Shown: positions 1 to 10,303 of the stretch, in pieces
How positions within the stretch are numbered: position 1 is the stretch's first letter
Layout: the number at the start of each line of letters is the position of its first letter
NCBI GenBank assembly: GCA_036971715.1
Contig: JAVHJL010000004.1
Span: 1,860,001-1,924,000, forward strand
From: Arthrobotrys musiformis
Taxonomy: Eukaryota > Ascomycota > Orbiliomycetes > Orbiliales > Orbiliaceae
Length of the DNA: 64,000 nucleotides
Direction of reading: 5' to 3'
Translations under genes and position numbers: made by a program
The notes under the pieces: model-generated
What the model saw: only the letters and a program-made list of their open reading frames with translations
Database searches by the model: none
What the model was told of the DNA's origin: nothing

Positions 1-657
1 CTCGTTTGGTTTCGTGGAACACACATTGGAGGCCAAGCAAGATCCTCCGTGATACAGGACGAGTCCGCCAGAGCAGGTTACTCTCCTCGTACGGTGCCCA
101 AGAAAGCGGTTGGTCATCGCAAAGTGGTGGTGGATCTGCTAGGCCCTTGGCACCCTTAGCCTTCTGAGTGAGAGACAACAGCATTCAGCCTGGATGCATG
201 GTGTGTGCAAACAGGGATACTTTTTTCACCCCATCGAACGGCCCAGCGCTCGAGGGGTTTGGGGGAAGGGAAAAAGGGCTTTCTCGTGCTCTCTTGCAGG
301 TGGGCCTCGATATTTCGTTACAGCGAATTCTTCCCCACCAACAAACGAGCAGGGAACATGGAGTGGCCTTCAATCTAAACGAGGAGCCAAAAGAAATAGC
401 AAAGCGCGGTTGGAGGAGGCAGTTCAGAAAGGGAAGAAGAAGAAGAAAAAAAAAAAAAAAGAACGGAACTGCTACTTTGCGTGAGAAATTGAAGAAAGCC
501 TCTTCCCTGCGTGTTTAGACATCATTCTGCTGATTCATTCACCTGCTCACCTCTCGCCAGTCAAGGTCGGTCCTCGAATTTTATTCCTCCTGCTTCCGAT
601 AACTTACGACGAACACCAGTTTTTTCTAATCGCATCGTCTACAGGAACCAGAATAAG

Positions 658-688
<31 letters not shown>
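658..688 (+). repeat. Poly(A) tract, 31 bases
   Basis: An uninterrupted run of 31 A, about 410 bases upstream of the start codon at 1097. Tracts this long slip easily, so the exact length in the assembly is uncertain. Confidence 0.95.
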
Positions 689-690
<2 letters not shown>

Positions 691-945
691 ACAGGAAGAA
701 CTACCTAGGAAGGACCCGAGGCACCCCCTGGATACCCATTGGACCCATCGATACCAGCCAAGGAACTGGATATCTCCTCTTTGTACCGTTAATCACCCGT
801 GGGAGGGGCAATGTCCATGTAGCATTTTGGAAAGCACCCGAAGCCTGATGGTGATGAGATATTATTCCACGCACCTGGATGAGAAACATAGCACATACGT
901 TTCTTTCGAACACCATTCGCGGAGACCACAGCGACGTAAGGCCAC

Positions 946-970
946 TTTTTTTTTTTTTTTTTTTTTTTTT
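946..970 (+). repeat. Poly(T) tract, 25 bases
   Basis: An uninterrupted run of 25 T, about 130 bases upstream of the regulator start codon. It could act as a nucleosome-depleting promoter tract (inference). Confidence 0.95.
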
Positions 971-1096
971 GCGATCCCTTCCTCTTCGTGTTTCTGAACC
1001 AAACCCCCAAATGCTAACAAACCGGACGGGAGGAATAACAGAGCAAGGGGACTGAAGCTCATGATCCTTGGGGCTCGACGATCTTGATACTCCACG

Positions 1097-4000
1097 ATGG
1101 CGTCGACAACTTCTTACCCTCCAAACCCACCCCCTCAGCACGACCCTGCCTTCCAACCAATTAATAACAATTTTCACCCAGAACCTCACCGGGAATTTCC
1201 TCCACGTGCTCGTGTGGATTCCTGGCATGAGGCTGCGCCGGGTCTCAGGAATCTCGCAAATGGTGCGCCCCAACTGCCCAGAACATTTTATATCACCTCA
1301 ACACAACCACCTCTTTTTACGAGGCCCTCTTCCTCAGACATTAGCTCAATTTAGGGTTGACACCGGTGGACTAACTAATGCTCTTGTTTTATTTTTATAT
1401 GGTATAGGCCCGGCTCCATCAGAATCCAATTTACCTCCTCCAATCCATGCAAGACCACCATCTCATCCACCAAGTCGACGGCCGTCGTTGGCTATAGAAA
1501 CAGCTGCATCGACCGATATCGAGAAGCAGCCTCAATCAGCACAACCATATTTAGGATCTGAGAAACAACCTTCACCACATGCACCTGCGGCGACGGGCCC
1601 ACCTCCAATGCAGCATCGGCCTACGACTGTTCCGCCTGGGTTGACGGCAAAGCGAGAACATAATCTTCAACATATCCCCCCTCAGACTGCACCGGCCTCG
1701 CCTACTGCGCCTTTGCACTACTCACATCACCACCCTCCGCCTCTGCAGCCGCCCCAACTGCAGCAACCCCAACTACAGCAGCCTCAACTACAGCAGCCTC
1801 AACTACAGCAGCCTCAACTACAGCAGCCTCAACTACAGCAGCCTCAACTACAGCAGCCTCAACTACAGCAGCCTCAACTGCAGCAACAGCAACTGCAGCA
1901 ACCGCAAATACAGCAGCCTCAGTTACAACCTCCTCAACTACAACCACCTCAGCTACAACCACCTCATCTGCAGCCATCTCCGCAACATCCTCACGGTCTC
2001 CCACCAACATCCCATCCACAAGGCGCCTTTGCACCTTTACAACCCTTCCCCACAGCAGGTCCACCTCCTCAAATGATTGCTCCAGGACCACCCGCGGTAC
2101 AACCGCAAACATACCACCACCATTCCGCGCCCCCTCACATGACTCCGTATCCTGGGCCTCCAAATGGTAGGAGACTTAGCGCGGCTCCCGGCATACCTGA
2201 ATCGGATGAGATGAGTCCAATGACGGGTACATTTCCGTACCACATGGCTACCGGTACATCTTTCCCGCCGCGGCGGAAGGCCGTAAGAGCAGCCCAGGTC
2301 AGTATTTCGTTGCATTGGGACATCACCAGAAAATTGTATGCGTTCGAACTCTAACAAATTAAAATTTAAAGGCCTGCGATGCGTGTCGGACACGGAAGGC
2401 GAAATGTGACGAAGGGAGGCCTGCCTGCGCATTTTGCAAAGATAACAACACCCCTTGTGTATATCGGGAAGTTCCTCCTCCAAAGTAAGCCCTTTTTTCA
2501 GATCTTTCTATATGTTGCATTCAAGTTGCTCATCCATGCTGCATATCTAGACAAGACAGGACCATGATTATGATCCAAGAACGAGTTTCAAGCATCGAAA
2601 CACTGATGATGGAGCAACGATCTGATTCGACGATAGTAAATCTATTGAAACAGATCTTAGACGTTGTTAGCTCAAAACCTGAAGGGGACGCTCAAGGAAG
2701 AGATCTCTCGGCGACACCCTCGCCAAACGGTGCTGAGGCTCAAGACCCCGCCTTATTGCAACTTCAGGGTGACCAAGTGGTCCCTCAAACTGCGTCGTAC
2801 TCCATGCCTATTGCTGCTCCGCCATCGCAGGTTCAGACACCAACACAGGCTCCACCAAATTTCGCTGTTCCTGCTGCAACTACTGGAATATCGGCACCAG
2901 CTGACGACCCTAAAGAAGATGACAATTTTATAACAATTCCTCACAAACACAACACAGCGGCCCACAAGCTTTTAAGGTGGAGAACTATTAGGGAGCTTCT
3001 CGACAAGAAGTACCCTGATAATTATGTTATGGATGAAGAGATTAAGCGAGGTTCGTTGAAAGTTCGAGGAAGGGGGGAAGGTGATCCGACCCTGGATATG
3101 GATATGCATGACGATGGCCCTGAGGATATGCAGAATGGGGAATACTATACTGGGCTTAATGGCGTCCATTCTCTCGTGGGTGCCGGTGGCAGGATAGGCA
3201 GAGGCCAGAGTGAGACTTTACGGCTAGATGTGGAGACTTGCAACAGCCTCCTCCGTAGCTTTCTCGATAACATTTACATCCTTCATCCATTTTTGGATGA
3301 TGAGCCACTCTCTCAAATGGTTGATATTTTTGCACGAACACACGGCGGGATCGTGGAATCTCTTCCAGAAGACCCTTCTTTGGTCCCAATCCAGGCAATT
3401 AGTCCCGAGAATTCTTTTCCCTCGATGGCCTCCTCGGCAATGATGGATAGAAGTCAATATCCTGGGATCAACCAATTCCCGAATCCATCATATGTTGCCC
3501 CTCCACCTCAGCAAACTAAAGCTGGATCCAAAAGAAAGCGGGAATCAGCTGTTCAGCCTGGCCCGCCCCCCTACGCCCAGGGCGAACCTAGTAGCTTTTA
3601 CCGCCAGACAGCCCCACAGAACTATGCACCTCAACGAATTCCAGCAACTCTTCAATCAGCGATTGTCTTGCTCGTTCTTGCGCTAGGCGCCATAGCAAAT
3701 CACAAAACGCCGGTCCCAGGGCCGTTGCCTCCGCACCCGCCGCACCCGCCAGCCAATATCAACTATGGGTTACCAGACCAATTTCAACACCCGCCCCCCC
3801 AAAATCAGCCACCCCCGACAGGGTATCAGCCCATCGGCGCGGGACTGCAGAATATTGACGTTATACCTGGCCTGGCGTATTGTGAGAAGGCACTCCAGAT
3901 ATTAGCACTGCACCAAGGGCGGAGTGAAGTTGAATATGTTCAGGCTTCCTTGCTGGCCGGTCTTTATTGGGGTCAGTTAGGGCGCCCTATGGACAGCTGG

Positions 4001-5158
4001 AAGTGGATCTCGGCCGCGTGCATGGCCTGCCAAATTATGATTAACCAGTGGGTGATAAAATACTGCCCTGTTTTGATTGAGGAGCTCGTTAACCTTTATT
4101 TAGGCGACTTCCCCGCGAAGGCACAAATGACGTTCTGCGTGACACCATGGTCCGGACCTTCTGGAGTTGCGTTCAGCTGGAGAGGTATGGGGATAATCTT
4201 GCACGTTCTGTCCTTGCAACATTGGCTAACGGGCTATCAGTGACCTTCTTGCCGAACTCGATGTCCCTAGAAGTGGTATTACTAGGCTAGAAGGTTCCGA
4301 AAACCTACGAATGACTTACGACAACAAGCTCAATGGCAAACTTCAAATGTGGCTATATTTCATGGCACAATACCACATCCGAAAGATTTTGAACCAAGTT
4401 CATTCAGAGCTTTATAAGGTTTCGAGTGGGAGCTCTCTGAAAACCGCAAGTCTTCTAATGGAGGATCTTGAAGCATGGCGCAGAACTCTACCTGCTCCGC
4501 TTCAGTGGCAGGACAGTGACCCTCCGGCAGGAGACATCAACGCAGCTCGTCTGCGCGCTAAATACTACGGCGCGAAATACGTAATCAATCGTCCTTTTGT
4601 TGAACACTTCATCCACAGAGCGACGAATACCAATCCGGCATTGATAGCCCCCGGGGCCATGACTTCACCAGCAATGTCTTTGAGCTCGCTATCTCAAAGC
4701 TCACCTCCAACGTCCGCACATACACCCATCCTCGACAACAGGCGGGGCAGTATGGTAACCGACGAAATCCGAGAAAAGTTCCTCGATCCATGTCGGACCT
4801 GTCTCGAAGCCGCTGTGAAGAGTACATCTGCGTTCCACGGATTCGATGCAAACCATAATCGGCCTATTCTTACCAATATCTTTGGTACTGCCCATGCGTA
4901 TGTAACCTAGTTTTGCTGATGAAATCTCATTTACGCTCTAACACCTTTTGCTTTAGGCAATTCGGAAATCTACTCGTCCTACAAGCTGCATACAGGCACC
5001 CTAAACTTAGAGAGTTCGTCAACAGGGCTACACTTGGCGACCTTCTCGAGAAAACAATTGGATTCCTTCACACTCTAGCGCCCATTTCGCCCTCCCTTGC
5101 CCTAGACGCACAAATACTGGAAGAAGCTTCCACTAAATTAGACTTTACTCATGTATAA
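1097..5158 (+). CDS. Zn2Cys6 transcription factor with fungal_trans domain and Pro/Gln minisatellite
   Basis: Nuclear binuclear-zinc-cluster regulator. My model has exons 1097-1262 (end uncertain), 1408-2297, 2372-2484, 2551-4047, 4104-4184, 4241-4897 and 4957-5158, giving about 1201 aa. Exon 3 encodes the cluster ACDACRTRKAKC...PC with C-x2-C-x6-C-x6-C-x2-C-x6-C spacing, followed by a probable dimerisation helix (DRTMIMIQERVSSIETL). A middle homology region spans roughly residues 600-950, with RDTMVRTFWSC and LLAELDVPRSGITRL. A long Pro/Gln region with (PQLQQ)n precedes the zinc cluster, which is unusual because most C6 factors put the cluster near the N-terminus. The start at 1097 sits in a good context (ACGATGG). 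No strong donor exists for intron 1: the frame change requires one, and GTGCGC at 1263 fits the phase, but the reading frame stays open to a stop at 1352. A cellulase-regulator (CLR-1/ClrA-like) identity is possible given the neighbours, but I cannot prove it. Confidence 0.85.
1752..1976 (+). repeat. 15-bp coding minisatellite (PQLQQ)n
   Basis: Fifteen in-frame 15-bp units inside the regulator's second exon: nine PQLQQ, then QQLQQ, PQIQQ, three PQLQP and PHLQP. The six units from 1782 to 1871 are identical at the nucleotide level (cctcaactacagcag), which indicates recent slippage or unequal exchange. The flanking units carry substitutions and look older. Confidence 0.95.
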
Positions 5159-5671
5159 GATGCCATCTCGAAGGTGGCCGCCTCAAGAAACTGCCATCAA
5201 AAGTCAAACCCCCCCAATCCCGATATCTCGCCGACCAACCTCGAAACTCTACGGCTTTTACCCGTTTATTTCACTTAGATGAGACCTTGCATAGTATACG
5301 GAGCATGAACACTGTTTCCTTTAGCTCGTTTTTTCATTCCTTGATTTACCAGAACACTGATTTGTCTGTTGGCCTTTTGATTACAGCATTTGTGTTAATT
5401 CTTTTTAGCTTGATTCCACTCCTTTCCTTTGCATTTCCTCTTTCCTTTTTCATTTTTATTTTCGGGAGCGATACCTTGATTTGCTAATTTTTACATCCGG
5501 ATGGGAGGCTATCGTCGATTTATTTTTTGTTAAACTGCTATTTGCAAATCTCATGCTAGAGATAGCGCGCAAGGACTGCCTTTTTCATTTTTTCTATTTT
5601 ATTTTTGAAATCGGTTCAGCCTTTTTCGTCTCAGTGCTTTCCATATATTTGCTTGGTTTGAGCACTTCCCT

Positions 5672-5705
<34 letters not shown>

Positions 5706-8700
5706 TTCAAAAGCGATGTCATGATGAGAGATTATTCTCCGATACTCAAGCACCCAAAGCGCCTGATATCCTTTTGTTTTGCTACTTAGTGTACGGCCTT
5801 TACCTGACCGAAGCTCACGACTTCACTACTCGACAACTCCTTTTCCTTTTGTCTCAACCGCTTTGTCCAATCAATTATCTAGATATCTTCACACACTCGA
5901 AGAACCTTGACAGGGCAAGGACTCTGTGACTGCTAAATCGTCTATAGTCTTTGTTTGATGAGAGGCTTCAGTCATCATTACATACCTTCCCTTGACCGAC
6001 CCCGTTGTCAGACAGGGTACAATCTGCTACTTTCTTCCCTTATTTCTTTTTTCCCCCGTCTGCTTTTTATGAATATCACCTGCTAGTGGTATGCTAGCCT
6101 GCCACAATCTTCAATATAAACAAGTGCCAATCAATCTAGCAAGCAAGCGAATACCTAGATGCTTGTTAGCTTGGAAAGACTTTACCATCACAAAACCAGC
6201 TTTATTTTCTCCCATTTTGAGTTTAGGATGCATCTAGATGTGAAATACTTTGCGTTGCAACAAGGTTGACAAGGCGTGCAAGGAAGGAGGAAACTTTTTC
6301 CTTCTCAGCCCAGTGTGCAGGATGCATGCGCAGCATGTTGTGGGCTTGCTTTCTGGTCCCATAGTCCTGGTTCGATCTAAAAAAGTTTTATATGAGATGA
6401 AGCCAACATTTGGGCAAGATCCACTAGCCCCATTCATTTATATTGGCGAGCGAATCAAACGGCGCAGGAAACGACGACGGCTTCGCACTTCGCTTCCGTT
6501 TCCAACTAAACGAGAGATATTTGTGTCTATCGACCGGGTCCTGCGTGCGAGACAATGTCTATGGATGTGGGAAAAAAAACAAAATGTTGGTTGATAGCTA
6601 GATAGTAGCTTTTTCTCCGAAAGCTCGAAATTTTCCACTTATCTTCGGACAGACGAAACGAACGTGCTTGCGCTTGCCTATGCATGCGTTTTTACTCCAT
6701 AGTTGCAGACATGTACATACATACATCATACATACATACGTTAGCATCTACTTGAGACCACGGGGGGATGGAGGGAAACGTTGACGATCGCTAGTGGAGC
6801 AAAGACTATGACCTCAACTTCATTGATCTCACTCGCAACATACAAGTCAAAAAAAAAAACAATATAGATTGGAGCTAGGGAATTCAGAGGCCGGTCCCGG
6901 TATTTACCAGGCTAGTGCGTGAAGCTAGAGGGGCGCTCATCGACGTTTTTTAGCCCGGTCAATCAAAACTCCACCCCGGACGACTCCAGAGCCCTTCACC
7001 CGGACGTACGAGCTCGTCGCTTTGGACTCCTAACTAACTTTTATCACAGGCCTTGTGAGGTCGGAGACAGCACCCCCCGGCCATCGCTTCGACACTAAAG
7101 AATTCTGCCTCCGGGGTTTGATGCAAATCTCGAGGCCCAACCATGGGTGATGAGACATCAAACAATTAGAATTGTAGAGCTAGAGTTCGGCGCTAGGAAA
7201 CAGGAAATAATAGCAGTAGGGGAAAAAAAACGCTCCGTTTATCCCGGCTCGATTCCGCTGAACTTTCTTTCGGCTTTTTCCTCCCAGCTAGTTAACTAAC
7301 TACATAACTAGACTTCCTAGGCTAACTAGCGACCACATGTGTCGGTGTTCTCCCCATATTGGGATTCGTTCGGTTGGGAAAATTCCATTTTTTCTCTGTC
7401 TAATCATGATAACTTAGCTATGCGAGGCAGGCAGGCAATGCATGCTAGCATGGAGGCCACGTTCCCTCCACACATTTGACAAGAATGTGTCCGTGCATTT
7501 TAATATGTAGTAGAGAAAATGGAGGCGTTTCTAAATTCAATCTTATCCTGCCCCCGCCCATGTTAGTTGCATGGAATCCCACAAAGAAGTCTATGGTCAT
7601 TCAACGACGAAACGTGGTTTGCTCGGATAAAGTCAGTGGCCTTCAATTCAAACAGCGTCTGTGCAGAGAGGTTGCAACAACAGAAAAACAATATCAATCG
7701 ATTAATTTCAGGATCTTCACACACGTTAGTAATGTCAATGTGAAATTAAAAGTCGTTAGACGGTGGGGTCAAAGCTGGGCGCTACAAAAAACTATCTAGA
7801 ACAGGCGGATCCATTGTCGCAATAGGATGTTTTCGAAACCCGCTTGTGATTGATTGGGAGAGTTTTTGCCGTGGGACTCCTAAAAGGCATCAGTCAGGCA
7901 TTGCGCATTCCTGATGACGCTGTTTTGTAAAGGAAGCAACAAATGCCCTGCCGACTGCCGGACTACGCTTTTTGGTTCTTCCTTCGTTGCATCGTCTAGC
8001 AGCGCTGGCCGTACGTGAACAGAAGCAAACCTGACAGAGGTAGGGGGGTTCAAAAAATATCATGTGCGCATGATCGAGTCGATCTGTTGGACGAGGACAA
8101 TGACAACTCTTGATGCTTGATGCTAGATGCTAGATATCATGCTTCATGCTGCAGTGCATATCCGGTAGTTTTGCCTGGAAGTACTCGTTACGAAGCATGT
8201 AGGTAAGTGCATGTACGGAGTACCAGGTTTCAAAAAGAAAAAGTCACGTTTCTTTTTTGCAGGAGTCGACTGGGATAATCGGAATATTCGTTTTTCCTTT
8301 TCAGTAACACCCCCTGGTATGCGTCTACATCTACCATAGGATGGATATGGCATGATCTGAATAGCCTCGTTTCGTGCATATTAATGACAATTGCAATAAT
8401 CGGTGTCCCCATTGTACTCCAGTTAACTAAGACATGCTCTGTGGAGACGATCAAGTGAAGCAGAAACCGCAAAGTCTCCATCCCCAGAAGGTTTTCTCCT
8501 ACCAACTACTCGATATCAAAGGCACAACGGTAGACACTAAGGATAAATGCACCGGATTCAGCCGAAGCCGAAGCCATCGGTTTTTTTACCATTGCGTGGC
8601 ATTTTAAACCAAGATTGAAAGTCAAAAAAAATCCCGCCAGAACTGTAAAGGCCGCTAGCAAGGTCACACTTATGCCAGCAAAGGCTCCAGTTTAGTCTTG

Positions 8701-10303
8701 GTCATGGACTTGGGGTCCAATTTCGCAAAGAGAGAGAGAGAGAGGAAAAGAAAGGAAGAACACTGTGCATGTTGCACAGATCATGCATGGACCAGGCCAG
8801 GCTCTGTTATCCCTAGTGTTCCTCGAAGTGAGTGGTGGAAAGTCCATGTGACCTCCCTCATACCCCTCTATTGATTGCTCCAAAGCCCCGAATGGGTTCC
8901 TTATTGCATTCTATTAACACATGGTGGGGCGTGGATATCAGACGGCCCTTCCAATTTCATGGGCAACGGCGCGGCCGTTTGTGAGGTTTTGTGTTCTGTT
9001 GGAGTTTAGTTAGTCCTTAGCTTTGTGCGAGTGTCCGTTCTTTCTTCCGTGCAAGCCGGCGCCGGTTGATACCAGAAAATCCAAGGTGGTACCGTGCAAC
9101 AGGGAATAGATGATTTCTAGAGTTGCATTATACGAGGATTTTTTTTAACCCCAACATCTCACAACTTTTAACATGCAACGACCGTCATCTAGATGGTACC
9201 TATTCGCTCTCCATGGATCATTCATGGTCGGTCGATGTGGTAAGTTCCAAATATGGATATAGCTAATATTACTATTGCCTTTGTGTTACCCCAGAACGGC
9301 TTGGGTAGATAAGAGTGGAAATGGGAATGAAACGAGTACGAGGCTGGGCTTTGGGGCTCCACACGGATGGAGCTCTCACGTATCGTATCTAATACCATGC
9401 CTAATGTCATGTTGTCATAGATATTATCATTATGATCACAAAATTTTTGCTATCATTTTTTTATCATAGAACGCGGAACGGTTATTTATGTTGTGTAAGA
9501 CGAGAATGTGCATGGAGGCTTCGAATTCGTATTCGCTTGTACGGAGTATGATGTTATATTCCCAAAGAGAAGAGGTTTGTTTTGTCTAACTTGAGAGATT
9601 CCGCGACCTTTCTAACAGCTATCCAAGGAAATTCGTACACGAAGAATAATGTGAGATAGAATGCCGGCAGAAAGAAAGCATGACGGATTAAAATAAATAC
9701 TGAAGGAAAATGCATTGATAAAGGATACGCACCCGGGATATAAAGCTTCGCAAAATAAAAAAGAACAAAGAATAGAAAGACCATTGGAAGGGAGAAAAAG
9801 CATGTTCGATGGAAACCGCCGATTACAAAGAAAACCGAAAGGAAATGTATATCGCTCCCTGATTCGTGGTATATTCTAGCCAAAGAAAAGTGTAAAGGAA
9901 AAACAAAAAGCAGAAATAATAACCTTGAAAAATTCAAAATCCCTCCGTCTATGCATGATGTTAACTTAGCCTATTAAAAAAAGATTCAAAAGCAAAAGAT
10001 TTCGTGGTTTCTAAGAAAAAAGGATGATGATGCAGCGCTCCCAAATGATAAAAGTTCCAACAATAAGAAAAACGAATGCCATGCCAAAACAAATTTCGAA
10101 CACCCAACGCGATAAGATCCATGAGCAAGAAGAGTCGTTAGAAAAAAACGAAAATGAATAAGTGGCGATTCGTGTCAAGCCGAGGTGACACTGGGGCTGA
10201 ATAAAGCAGATTTCGAAAATGATGTTGTCGCCGTGACCGTCATTGGATGTGATTTTGACTTGTGGAACCGTCCGTATAAGCAAGTTCAGGGTCCCTAGAC
10301 TGC
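5159..10303. other. 5.1 kb intergenic desert
   Basis: Lies between the 3' ends of the C6 factor and the first GH3 gene, which converge. I find no recognisable gene. It contains the poly(C) tract, a CATA-rich patch (about 6711-6739), short duplications of gatgcttgatgctagatgctag near 8110, and T-rich or A-rich stretches that produce spurious hydrophobic or lysine-rich frames. The first few hundred bases are probably the regulator's 3' UTR. Confidence 0.5.
5673..5705 (+). repeat. Poly(C) tract, 33 bases
   Basis: An uninterrupted run of 33 C, about 515 bases past the regulator stop codon. G/C homopolymers of this length are rarer than A/T ones. The opposite strand is a 33-base G run that could fold into G-quadruplex structures (inference). 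Confidence 0.95.

Larger units (their letters stand above)
1..1096. other. Upstream region of the first C6 regulator
   Basis: I recognise no gene here. The stretch contains a 15-base A run (446-460), a 31-base A run and a 25-base T run, plus several short upstream ATGs. It is probably the promoter and 5' leader of the Zn2Cys6 gene that starts at 1097. The open frames here are low-complexity and look like chance. Confidence 0.5.

Noticed and set aside
168..518. 116-codon frame upstream of the first regulator
   Set aside because: It ends in a lysine/arginine run created by a GAAGAA/poly(A) tract and has no homology pattern.
9554..9937. 127-codon minus-strand frame rich in Phe/Leu that resembles a membrane protein
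   Set aside because: It is the complement of an A/G-rich low-complexity stretch. It has no motif, and frames like this recur in other A-rich patches.
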